Shown here: positions 30,640 to 37,103 of the stretch, piece after piece | Layout of the letters: the number at the start of each line of letters is the position of its first letter | Position numbering within the stretch: position 1 is the stretch's first letter | Source: Actinomycetota bacterium | GTDB taxonomy: Bacteria; Actinomycetota; Acidimicrobiia; Acidimicrobiales; Ilumatobacteraceae | Assembly: GCA_009701715.1 (NCBI GenBank) | Contig: WLJO01000024.1 | Span: 1 to 37,103 of the forward strand | DNA: 37,103 bases | Reading direction: 5' to 3' | Made by a program: the position numbers and the translations under genes | Notes under the pieces: model-generated | Told to the model about the DNA's origin: nothing | Databases searched by the model: none | What the model saw: only the letters and a program-made list of their open reading frames with translations

Positions 30640-32073
30640 TCAGCGGCGAGCACCCCGGGGGGCCGCAGCCTTCTTCGCCGGAGCCTTCTTGGCCGGAGCA
30701 GCAGCCTTCACGGGGGCCTTCGCCACAACCTTCTTCGCCGGAGCCGCAGCCTTCGGGGCAACCTTCTTCACCGGGGCCTTCGCCACAGCCTTTGTCACCG
30801 GAGCCGCAGCCTTCACCGGGGCCTTCGCCACAACCTTCTTCGCCGGAGCCGCAGCCTTCACCGGGGCCTTCGCCACAACCTTCTTCGCCGGAACTGCCTT
30901 CTTGGCCGGAGCAGCAGCCTTCACCGGGGCCTTCGCCACAACCTTCTTCGCCACAACCTTCTTCGCCGGAGCAGCAGCCTTCACGGGGGCCTTCGCCACA
31001 ACCTTCTTCGCCGGAGCCGCAGCCTTCGCAGCAACCTTCTTGGCAGCAGCGGCAGGTTGCTTAGCCACAGGTTCCTTCTGTGCCGGGCGCTTGGCTCCCC
31101 GTCGTGCACCCGTTGTCTTCGTCGGGCCGGCAGCCTCGCCCGACGCCGGCACCATGCCGGGCAGTGCGAGGTCGATGCCGCGACGCCCCGGGTTAAACCC
31201 TGCAACCACGAGCGGCACCGCGTCGCTCATACCGATCATCTCCCGCGCGCTGCGCGGCGGCGGGTTCGACATCAGTCGCATGGGCACGTAGCCGAACACG
31301 TCACCGACCGCCACGTAGGCACCGTGCGACGAGTACGAGACCACGGTGCCGTTGACCGTGGATCCCACCGGATGGTGCTCCACGAACCCGAGGAAGGAGA
31401 GCAAGTCGTTGGTGTGCTGCGGCGGGGTCGACACGCTGGTCGAGGTGGCCGAGGGCACGAGTGCAGGAGCGACCTCCTTGGCAGCACCCCTTCCGCTCCC
31501 CCGACGACGGCCCTTGGTCCCACGATCGCCGAGTGTTGCTCCCGGCGGCGGCGCCTTGGGAACCGGCATTGGCTGGTTCGCTTCCTTGCTCGCCTTGGTG
31601 GGGCGTACGTCGCTGCGCTTGCGCTTGGCGTCCTTGACCGACTGGCGACTCTTGGGGCCGCGCACCGGGACCCGGTTGATGAACACCCATCCGATATTGG
31701 GAACCGGCTTGCCGCCGATGAGGCGGCCCTCGTCGAACAGCCAGTCGTACTGGCCGTGGAACTCCTGGTACGAGTCGTTCGAAAGGATCGTTGCGCTCTT
31801 CTTGTCGGCGATCGCGAGCACAAACCCGTCACCACGGCCGACGGCCCCTGCGGGGGGCGCCACGATCTCGTTGTTCTCGACAGCCTCGTTGAAGTCGTCG
31901 ATCTCCTTGGGGTCGATCCGGTGCCCGAAGGTCGCGTCGACGACGACGCTGATCTTGTCGCCCGGGTTCTCCTCCATAAAAGCGAGAACAGCCTCGTTCA
32001 ACTGCCTGAGACTCGGCATCGTCCGCCCTTCGGTGGCGATGTTCGAACCGTCTACCACGACCAATCTGGACAT
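30640..32073 (-). CDS. NYN/Zc3h12a-like ribonuclease fused to an S1-like domain and a histone-H1-like tail
   Basis: The protein is 477 aa with three parts. Residues 1-140 form a NYN/PIN-type nuclease resembling the Zc3h12a group: VVVDGSNIA (Asp8), VVVDATFGHR (Asp46), GRGDGFVLAIADKKSATILSND (Asp82, 90, 100), then WLFDEGRLIGG. Residues 141-220 are a basic linker (KRKRSD, KGRRRGSGRG). Residues 236-306 look like an S1-type OB fold (VGSTVNGTVVSYSSHGAYVAV). From about 320 the chain is a Lys/Ala/Pro/Val tail built from repeats of KVVAKAPVKAAAPAK, like histone H1 or HupS tails. The likely role is a metal-dependent RNase held to RNA or the nucleoid by S1 and tail. No leaderless -10 is seen before the ATG. 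Confidence 0.85.
   Translation of the reverse strand: MSRLVVVDGSNIATEGRTMPSLRQLNEAVLAFMEENPGDKISVVVDATFGHRIDPKEIDDFNEAVENNEIVAPPAGAVGRGDGFVLAIADKKSATILSNDSYQEFHGQYDWLFDEGRLIGGKPVPNIGWVFINRVPVRGPKSRQSVKDAKRKRSDVRPTKASKEANQPMPVPKAPPPGATLGDRGTKGRRRGSGRGAAKEVAPALVPSATSTSVSTPPQHTNDLLSFLGFVEHHPVGSTVNGTVVSYSSHGAYVAVGDVFGYVPMRLMSNPPPRSAREMIGMSDAVPLVVAGFNPGRRGIDLALPGMVPASGEAAGPTKTTGARRGAKRPAQKEPVAKQPAAAAKKVAAKAAAPAKKVVAKAPVKAAAPAKKVVAKKVVAKAPVKAAAPAKKAVPAKKVVAKAPVKAAAPAKKVVAKAPVKAAAPVTKAVAKAPVKKVAPKAAAPAKKVVAKAPVKAAAPAKKAPAKKAAAPRGARR
30650..31055 (-). repeat. tandem degenerate repeats coding the Lys/Ala/Pro tail
   Basis: A unit of about 45 bp coding KVVAKAPVKAAAPAK recurs five times nearly intact, together with shorter variants (KAVAKAPVKKVAPK and KAVPAKK). 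On the plus strand it reads as repeats of ccggagccgcagccttcacc. Near identity between units at the DNA level suggests recent expansion by slippage or unequal exchange, so copy number may vary between strains. Confidence 0.9.
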
Positions 32074-32132
32074 ACCGTCTCAGAGTCAACCACCCCGGAG
32101 CCCCCAAACTGGGGATTGCCACGAGGTGCCCC

Positions 32133-32138
32133 TACCAT
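32133..32138 (+). promoter_or_regulatory. -10 box TACCAT of the HAD hydrolase gene
   Basis: TACCAT is 8 nt before ATG 32147. A G-rich run directly abuts the ATG and is too close to act as a normal ribosome site. Confidence 0.4.
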
Positions 32139-32146
32139 CGGGGGGT

Positions 32147-32794
32147 ATGCGTACCGTGATTTTCTGGGATTTCGGCGGGGTCATCCTGTCCAGTCCCTTC
32201 GAGGCCTTCAACCACTACGAGGTGGCAAAAGACCTGCCCAAGGACTTCATCCGCACGGTGAACGCCACCAATCCGGACTCCAATGCGTGGGCCCTGCTCG
32301 AGCGTTCGGACATCACCCCGGACCAGTTCGACAAGAAATTTGCCGCCGAGGCCGCCGAGAAGGGCCATCACGTGCCCGGGGCAGACGTGCTCGCCCTCCT
32401 TCAGGGCGACATTCGGCCCGCAATGGTGCAGGCACTCCACCGCATCAAGGCTGCAGGGCTACCCCAGGCATGCCTCACGAACAATGTGGTCAGCCACGGC
32501 GATGGGGTGACCGACCGGGCCCGCACCGACCGTCAGCGGGCAATCAACGACATCATGGCGATCTTCGACACGGTTGTCGAGTCCAGCAAGGTGGGCTGCC
32601 GCAAGCCGGAAACCCGCTTCTACGAGATCGCCTGCGAGGCGATGAAGGCCGACCCGAACAACGTCGTGTTCCTCGACGACCTCGGAATCAACCTCAAGCC
32701 AGCAGCGGCCCTCGGGATGCACACCATCAAAGTTGTCGACCACATCGAGGCGCTCCGCCAACTGGAGTCTGCGATCGGGCTCGAATTGCTGTAA
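32147..32794 (+). CDS. HAD-superfamily hydrolase
   Basis: The protein is 215 aa. Motif I is IFWDFGGVI: the nucleophile Asp8 is present, but the residue two positions on, usually Asp, is Gly, as in the ACAD10/YihX-like DxG subgroup. Motif II is the CLTNNV segment. Motif III Lys lies in CRKPETRFYEIAC and motif IV acids in VVFLDDLGINLKPAAALGM. An alpha-helical cap lies between about residues 18 and 90. The likely role is a phosphatase or dehalogenase on a small molecule; the substrate is unknown. It diverges from the ribonuclease fusion gene (73-bp gap) and converges on kgd. Confidence 0.87.
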   Translation: MRTVIFWDFGGVILSSPFEAFNHYEVAKDLPKDFIRTVNATNPDSNAWALLERSDITPDQFDKKFAAEAAEKGHHVPGADVLALLQGDIRPAMVQALHRIKAAGLPQACLTNNVVSHGDGVTDRARTDRQRAINDIMAIFDTVVESSKVGCRKPETRFYEIACEAMKADPNNVVFLDDLGINLKPAAALGMHTIKVVDHIEALRQLESAIGLELL

Positions 32795-32814
32795 TACCCA
32801 CCGAGAGTTGAGCG

Positions 32815-32844
32815 CACGGCGGCGAGGGATCGCCCAACGCCGTG
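32815..32844. terminator. nested hairpin between the convergent HAD and kgd genes
   Basis: An outer stem CACGGC (32815-32820) pairs with GCCGTG (32839-32844), and an inner stem GGCGA (32821-32825) pairs with TCGCC (32830-32834) around a GGGA loop, with a small bulge on the 3' side. It lies in the 145-bp gap between two convergent stops. No T-tract follows on either strand, so Rho-independent termination is uncertain. Confidence 0.35.
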
Positions 32845-32939
32845 AGCGTCGCTGCGCCAGCAGCAGCGAACAAGAGCCCTACACCAGAGCGAAGCGGCGG
32901 CTATGGGCGACCATCGGCACGAGGCTATGTCGGCGAGTA

Positions 32940-35900
32940 TTAGAGCCCGGCGAAGGTTTCGTCCATCAGTTCGGCGAGTTCCTGGTCGTGGACAACCTTG
33001 GAGCCCGTCGCCGGGCTGCCGGTTGCCACGCGCGCCACGTGCCAGAGGTCGTAGCCACGCTGCTTGAGCCTCCACGAGCGGTGCTCGAAGAAGGTCCAGG
33101 CGCCCATGTTCTCGGGCTCCTCCTGCAGCCAGACAACTTCCTTGGCGTTCGGGTAGGTGGCGAGCACCTGGTCGATCTGCTCCTGCGGGAACGGATAGAG
33201 CTGCTCGACGCGCACGACGGCTGCCGCGGCGTTGCGCTTGGCCCGCTCGGCCATGGCGTCCCAAACCACCTTGCCGCTGCAGAGCACGACACGACGGACC
33301 TGCTCCTTCGGGACAACGAGGTTCGGATCGTCGAGAACCTCCCAGAAGTGACCGGCGGTGAGGTCGTCCACGTGGGACATGCTCTCCTTCATGCGCAGCG
33401 GCGCCTTCGGGGAGAAGATCACGAGTGGACGGAGTACCTCGAGCTGGGTCTGACGGCGCAGCAGGTGGAAGTACTGGGCGGCCGTGGTGGGGTTGGCCAC
33501 CTGCAGGTTGTCCTCCGCGCAGAGTTGCAGGAAGCGCTCGATCCGGGCGCTCGAGTGCTCGGGGCCCTGTCCCTCGAAGCCGTGCGGCAGGAGCATGACG
33601 AGGCCGTTGTGCTGGCCCCACTTGTCCTCTGCTGCAACGAGATACTGGTCGATGATGATCTGAGCACCGTTGACGAAGTCGCCGAACTGGGCCTCCCAGA
33701 GCACCAGCGCGTCGTGGTTGGCCTGTGAGTACCCGTACTCGTAACCGAGTGCGGCGTACTCCGACAGCAGTGAGTCGTAGACCCAGAGCCGGTTCGGTGC
33801 CCCCGGGATGTGCGCGAGCGGCGTCCACCGCTTCCCGTCCTCGTAGTCGGTGAGCGTGGCGTGGCGGTGGCTGAACGTGCCCCGTCGCGAATCCTCGCCG
33901 GCGAGGCGAACGGGCACACCCTCCATGAGCAGCGAGCCGAAGGCGAGCGCCTCTCCGATGGCCCAGTCGACGGTGCCGTTGTTGTTGTAGGCAGCAGCCC
34001 GCAGTTCAAACTGCTTGGCGAGCTTCGGGTGGACGCGGAAGTCCTCGGGATATGCCGTGAGCGTGTTGAACACCGTGTCGAGCGCGCCGCGCTCCACACC
34101 CGTCTGGATCCACGGAAGGACCCCGACAGGCGTCGGCGGCTTGGGTGCCTTGACGTGGGCGGGCAGATGCGCCCGCGTGTCGTCGAGGACGGACTGCAAG
34201 CGGCCCTGGTATTGGTTGAGCATCTGCTCGGCCTCGTCCAGTGTCAGCACGCCCCGGCTGATGAGTTCCTCGACGTACAACTTGGCCACCGGGCGGTGCT
34301 GCGCAATGGCCTTGTACATCTGCGGCTGCGTGTACGACGGGTCGTCGCCCTCGTTGTGGCCGTGACGGCGGTAGCAGACGAGGTCGATGACAACGTCCTT
34401 GTGGAATGCCTGGCGGTACTCGAACGCGAGCCGGGCGACACGGAGGCACGCCTCGGGGTCGTCGGCGTTCACGTGGAAGATCGGGGCCTGAACGGTCTTA
34501 GCCACGTCGGAGCAGTACGGCGACGAGCGAGAGTACTCCGGCGACGTGGTGAAACCGATCTGGTTGTTGATGATGATGTGCATCGTCCCGCCGATGCGGT
34601 AGCCGGCGATATCGCACATCGCGAGACACTCGGCGACGATGCCCTGACCTGCGAAGGCTGCATCACCGTGGATGAGGATGGGAAGTATGGGGTATGACAG
34701 CGGCGGGTCGATCTGGTCCTGACGGGCACGGACGATGCCCATCACAATCGGGTTCACGGTCTCGAGGTGGCTCGGGTTGGCCGCTAGTTCGACAGCGATG
34801 TCCGCGCCCTGCGGGGTCACGTACTTGCCGGTAGCACCGAGGTGGTACTTCACGTCGCCGGAACCCTGGAACAGGTTCGGTCCGAGGTGGCCCTCGAACT
34901 CACGGAAGATCTGGTCGTAGCTCTTGCCGACGATGTTCGCGAGCACGTTGAGGCGACCGCGGTGGGCCATACCGATGACGGCGCCCTCGAGGTGCTCCTC
35001 GGCAGCCGAGGACAGGATGCCGTCGAGCACCGCAATGGTGGACTCGCCGCCCTCGAGGCCGAACCGCTTGGTGCCGACGTACTTGGTGGCGAGGAACCGC
35101 TCGTACGCGTCGGCCGTCGTGAGGCGCTCGGCGAGCCAGCGCTTCTCGTCACGTGTGAACTGGGTGGGTACACCCTCGAGACGGGACTGGATCCACTCCT
35201 GCTCGTGCAGATCATGGATGTGCATGTACTCGATGCCGATCGTGCGGCAGTAGGTGTCGCGGAGCACCTCGAGCAGTTCCGCAAGCTTCATCCGGTCCTT
35301 GCCAGCAACACCGCCGACGAGAAACTCACGCTCGAGGTCCCAGATGCTCAGCCCGTAGTGCTCCGGGGCCATCTCGTCGAGCAGGCGCGGTTCTTTCCAG
35401 CGCAGCGGGTCGAGATCGGCCATGAGGTGCCCACGGACGCGGTGCGAGCGGATGAGGCTCGAGATGGCCATCTGCTTGCGCAGCATGGACTCCTCGCGGT
35501 TGACGGGGCTGGAGTCGATACCCCAGCGCACCGGCTCATAGGGCACTCCGAGGCTGCGGAAGACGAGGTCGTAGAAGCCGTTCTCGCCGATGAGGTTCTC
35601 GTGCAGCCGCTTCAGGAACATGCCGCTCTCGGCACCCTGGATAATGCGGTGGTCGTACGTGCTCGTGACCGTGACAACCTTCGACACGCCGAACTCCACG
35701 AGCGCGCTCACGTCTGCGCCCTGGAACTCGGCCGGGTAGTCGATGGATCCGACGCCGACGATGACGCCCTGACCGGGCATCAGGCGCGGAACCGACTGAA
35801 CGGTGCCGATGGTGCCCGGGTTGGTGAGGCTGATCGTTGCGCCAGCGAAGTCGGACACCGCCAACTTGTTCGCCTTGGTCTTGCGGATGAGCGCGTCGTA

Positions 35901-36530
35901 GGCATCGAGGAACTCGACGAAACTCAGGGCCTGCGCGTCACGCAGCACGGGCACCATGAGTGTGCGCGTTCCGTCGCCCTTGTCCACATCCACGGCGAGG
36001 CCCATGTTGATCGACGAGCGCCTGACGAGCAGCGGCTTGCCGTCGGCGCCCTCGGCGAACCCGTTGTTCATGTTGGGCACGGCATCAGCGATGGCGCGCA
36101 CGATGGCAAACGCAATGATGTGGGTGAAGCTGACCTTGCCCATACCGACCCGCGAGCGGTACGAGTTGATGCCTTGGCGGTTGACCTCGAGGAGCCGCGC
36201 CGGGATATTCCGGAAGCTCGTCGCCGTGGGAACCTCGAGGCTCCTCGTCATGTTTGCGGCGATGGCGGCCGCCGTGCCACGGATCGGTTCACCCTCGGCG
36301 GGTGCCGCCGCAGCGGGCGCTACGGCCGCCGGAGCTGCGGCGGGGGGTGCCGCAGGGGCGGGCGCGCTCACCGCGGCGGGTGCCGGGGCAGCGGGCGCAA
36401 CCGGCAGCACGTCGGTCTGGAAAAATGCGCGCCAGGCGTCGCTTACCGAGTTGGGGTCTGCGAGGTACTGGGCTCGAAGCTCGTCGACGAGCCAAGCGTT
36501 CGCGCCGAACTGTTCTTGTTCAATGGCCAC
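32940..36530 (-). CDS. kgd: multifunctional 2-oxoglutarate decarboxylase/dehydrogenase E1-E2 (Kgd/OdhA)
   Basis: The protein is 1196 aa in one chain, the actinobacterial form. An N-terminal E1-type helix (NAWLVDELRAQYLADPNSV) is followed by an Ala/Pro linker (about 43-80). Next is an E2-type acyltransferase domain (about 83-325) with His294 in TYDHRIIQGAESG. The thiamine-dependent E1 domain follows (about 340-1196), with HGDAAFAGQG and the NNQIGFTT thiamine-site segment and a conserved CRRHGHNEGDDP. There is no lipoyl domain, as is usual for Kgd. It decarboxylates 2-oxoglutarate and, with lipoylated E2 and E3 from elsewhere, makes succinyl-CoA. The GTG start follows TAGGGT at 6 nt. Palindromes lie upstream. 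Confidence 0.97.
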   Translation of the reverse strand: MAIEQEQFGANAWLVDELRAQYLADPNSVSDAWRAFFQTDVLPVAPAAPAPAAVSAPAPAAPPAAAPAAVAPAAAAPAEGEPIRGTAAAIAANMTRSLEVPTATSFRNIPARLLEVNRQGINSYRSRVGMGKVSFTHIIAFAIVRAIADAVPNMNNGFAEGADGKPLLVRRSSINMGLAVDVDKGDGTRTLMVPVLRDAQALSFVEFLDAYDALIRKTKANKLAVSDFAGATISLTNPGTIGTVQSVPRLMPGQGVIVGVGSIDYPAEFQGADVSALVEFGVSKVVTVTSTYDHRIIQGAESGMFLKRLHENLIGENGFYDLVFRSLGVPYEPVRWGIDSSPVNREESMLRKQMAISSLIRSHRVRGHLMADLDPLRWKEPRLLDEMAPEHYGLSIWDLEREFLVGGVAGKDRMKLAELLEVLRDTYCRTIGIEYMHIHDLHEQEWIQSRLEGVPTQFTRDEKRWLAERLTTADAYERFLATKYVGTKRFGLEGGESTIAVLDGILSSAAEEHLEGAVIGMAHRGRLNVLANIVGKSYDQIFREFEGHLGPNLFQGSGDVKYHLGATGKYVTPQGADIAVELAANPSHLETVNPIVMGIVRARQDQIDPPLSYPILPILIHGDAAFAGQGIVAECLAMCDIAGYRIGGTMHIIINNQIGFTTSPEYSRSSPYCSDVAKTVQAPIFHVNADDPEACLRVARLAFEYRQAFHKDVVIDLVCYRRHGHNEGDDPSYTQPQMYKAIAQHRPVAKLYVEELISRGVLTLDEAEQMLNQYQGRLQSVLDDTRAHLPAHVKAPKPPTPVGVLPWIQTGVERGALDTVFNTLTAYPEDFRVHPKLAKQFELRAAAYNNNGTVDWAIGEALAFGSLLMEGVPVRLAGEDSRRGTFSHRHATLTDYEDGKRWTPLAHIPGAPNRLWVYDSLLSEYAALGYEYGYSQANHDALVLWEAQFGDFVNGAQIIIDQYLVAAEDKWGQHNGLVMLLPHGFEGQGPEHSSARIERFLQLCAEDNLQVANPTTAAQYFHLLRRQTQLEVLRPLVIFSPKAPLRMKESMSHVDDLTAGHFWEVLDDPNLVVPKEQVRRVVLCSGKVVWDAMAERAKRNAAAAVVRVEQLYPFPQEQIDQVLATYPNAKEVVWLQEEPENMGAWTFFEHRSWRLKQRGYDLWHVARVATGSPATGSKVVHDQELAELMDETFAGL

Positions 36531-36536
36531 CCCGTG

Positions 36537-36542
36537 ACCCTA
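36537..36542 (-). promoter_or_regulatory. -10 box TAGGGT of kgd
   Basis: Minus-strand TAGGGT is 6 nt before GTG 36530, so kgd appears leaderless. A possible -35, TTCGCC (36561-36566), is 18 bp further upstream and sits in the spacer of the palindrome at 36548-36574. Confidence 0.55.
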
Positions 36543-36547
36543 CCTAT

Positions 36548-36574
36548 TCCGGTGCGTCCGGGCGAAGCACCGGA
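36548..36574. promoter_or_regulatory. palindrome TCCGGTGC/GCACCGGA, candidate operator over the kgd -35 region
   Basis: Perfect 8-bp arms at 36548-36555 and 36567-36574 are separated by 11 bp, so arm centres are 19 bp apart, about two helical turns. The element begins 6 bp upstream of the kgd -10 box and brackets the predicted -35. This position suits a dimeric repressor or activator. No regulator gene is nearby. Confidence 0.45.
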
Positions 36575-36609
36575 GGCCGCTATGGGCTGCCCCGAAACCC
36601 CGCCTCCGG
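36570..36609. repeat. second inverted repeat CCGGAGGC/GCCTCCGG sharing bases with the first
   Basis: Perfect 8-bp arms lie at 36570-36577 and 36602-36609 with 24 nt between. The left arm shares CCGGA (36570-36574) with the previous palindrome, so the two stems could not form together as RNA. If both flanking genes are leaderless the region is not transcribed from their promoters, and the repeats act as DNA sites. Confidence 0.4.
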
Positions 36610-36692
36610 GAAACCCCCCTTGAGCCCTGTGGCGCGGCTGAGAGTGGCCATCGACACGGGGTGCGCGCGTTGTCGGGATCGGATGGCCTACT

Positions 36693-36698
36693 TAGGCT
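36693..36698 (+). promoter_or_regulatory. -10 box TAGGCT of the cupredoxin gene
   Basis: TAGGCT is 7 nt before ATG 36706 with no ribosome site between, the same layout as the other leaderless starts in the window. Confidence 0.5.
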
Positions 36699-36705
36699 CC
36701 ACATC

Positions 36706-37101
36706 ATGAAGCGACGCCTCTTGGTCCCCGCAGCAGCACTCTCGGCCCTCGCCGGTCTCACGTTCACCGTTGCCGCCTGTGGCGGCGGAGGAACCGCCAA
36801 GCCTGCCCCCACCATCCCGACGGGGGCCCTCGAGGTAGACACAGTGGCGGGCTTGAAGTTCGACAAGTCGGAGTACACCGCCGCCGCTGGCACCGTCACG
36901 ATTGCCTACCTAAACAAGGACAGTCAGCGCCACACCCTCGTGGTGAAAGACGCTGCCGGTGTCCTCGTGGGCGACAAGCTTGAGGTGGTCAGGAACAACG
37001 ACCTGGCAAGCGGCACGTACCAACTGGCGGCGGGCACCTACACGGTCTACTGCGACGTGCCCGGCCACGGCACGATGAAAGCAACGCTCGTCGTCAGCTG
37101 A
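36706..37101 (+). CDS. cupredoxin-domain lipoprotein
   Basis: The protein is 131 aa. A lipoprotein signal (KRRLLVPAAALSALAG, then VAAC with Cys25 as the lipid site) is followed by a Gly/Pro linker and a small beta-sandwich. Type-1 copper ligands are visible as His76 (QRHTLVV), Cys116 and His121 (YCDVPGHGTM), and Met124. It is probably an extracytoplasmic electron carrier anchored to the membrane, of the sulfocyanin/plastocyanin-like class that can hand electrons to a terminal oxidase. It is divergent from kgd across 175 bp. Complete: the stop codon is two bases before the window end. Confidence 0.88.
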   Translation: MKRRLLVPAAALSALAGLTFTVAACGGGGTAKPAPTIPTGALEVDTVAGLKFDKSEYTAAAGTVTIAYLNKDSQRHTLVVKDAAGVLVGDKLEVVRNNDLASGTYQLAAGTYTVYCDVPGHGTMKATLVVS

Positions 37102-37103
37102 CC

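Noticed and set aside
29873-31291. Plus-strand reading frame with hydrophobic FAGAAAFTGAF-type repeats, resembling a pentapeptide or membrane repeat protein
   Set aside because: It is the antisense reading of the Lys/Ala/Pro repeat tail and of xthA; the minus-strand genes have clear domains and starts.
32147-32794. Inactive HAD protein because the second motif I Asp is Gly
   Set aside because: The D-x-G form occurs in active HAD subgroups such as YihX, so loss of activity cannot be claimed.
31057-32811. Long plus-strand frame reaching across the ribonuclease gene into the HAD gene
   Set aside because: It is in a different frame from the HAD protein and opposite the ribonuclease; no recognisable protein sequence.
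36548-36609. Riboswitch in the kgd or cupredoxin leader
   Set aside because: Both genes have a -10 box 6-7 nt before the start, so this segment is probably not transcribed from them; it does not match a riboswitch consensus I know. Operator sites are the better reading.
34842-36623. Open frame of 593 codons on the plus strand opposite kgd
   Set aside because: It is antisense to highly conserved kgd sequence and shows no domain; long antisense frames are expected in GC-rich DNA.
1-37103. Mobile element, CRISPR, defence island or biosynthetic cluster
   Set aside because: No transposase, integrase, direct-repeat/spacer array, restriction or polyketide/NRPS genes were seen; composition and gene packing look like ordinary chromosome.

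Overview
The window is 37.1 kb of high-GC bacterial chromosome. It looks like an actinobacterium, most plausibly an Acidimicrobiia-type lineage (inference). Reasons: a single-chain actinobacterial 2-oxoglutarate enzyme (Kgd/OdhA type), a UvrD2-like helicase with an HRDC domain, an F420-type luciferase-like oxidoreductase, an AccD2/AccA2-like acyl-CoA carboxylase pair, many GTG starts, and many genes whose start codon lies 6-8 nt after a TANNNT -10 box, the layout of leaderless transcripts. There are 32 protein genes, packed tightly on both strands. I see no rRNA, tRNA, CRISPR array, insertion sequence or phage gene, and no gene-free stretch reaches 300 bases.

Left part (1-6.3 kb): a truncated ROK-family protein with altered catalytic motifs; a divergent three-gene unit of ECF sigma factor, membrane anti-sigma candidate and alpha/beta-hydrolase lipoprotein with overlapping frames; an iron-sulfur flavoenzyme of the FadH/Old Yellow Enzyme family; and a DUF3500 protein. 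From 6.4 to 13.6 kb: an enoyl-CoA hydratase, the carboxyltransferase and biotin subunits of an acyl-CoA carboxylase, and an AtuA-family protein. This is the gene content of leucine/acyclic-terpene type catabolism (hydration and carboxylation of a branched enoyl-CoA). A beta-lactamase-fold serine hydrolase on the opposite strand splits it.

Middle part (13.6-18 kb): two paralogous GT-C-like membrane glycosyltransferases on the minus strand flank an unrelated polytopic membrane protein on the plus strand; purU follows. From 18.8 to 22.8 kb the minus strand carries a small four-helix membrane protein and an apparent operon of alpha-methylacyl-CoA racemase, PIG-L deacetylase and histidine phosphatase, then an alpha/beta hydrolase. 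From 22.9 to 25.7 kb the plus strand carries an LLM oxidoreductase translationally coupled to a galactokinase-like GHMP kinase, then an SMP-30/gluconolactonase protein.

Right part (25.7-37.1 kb): a signal-less BtuF-like metal/cobalamin receptor, a PH-domain/SHOCT membrane protein, the UvrD2-like helicase, an overlapping thioesterase and exonuclease III pair, an unusual NYN-ribonuclease/S1/histone-H1-like fusion, a HAD hydrolase, kgd, and a cupredoxin lipoprotein. The kgd-cupredoxin intergenic region has two overlapping perfect palindromes around the kgd -35 region. The racemase, the carboxylase module, the AtuA protein and the flavoenzyme together suggest catabolism of methyl-branched or isoprenoid acyl-CoAs feeding Kgd and the TCA cycle; this link is inference.
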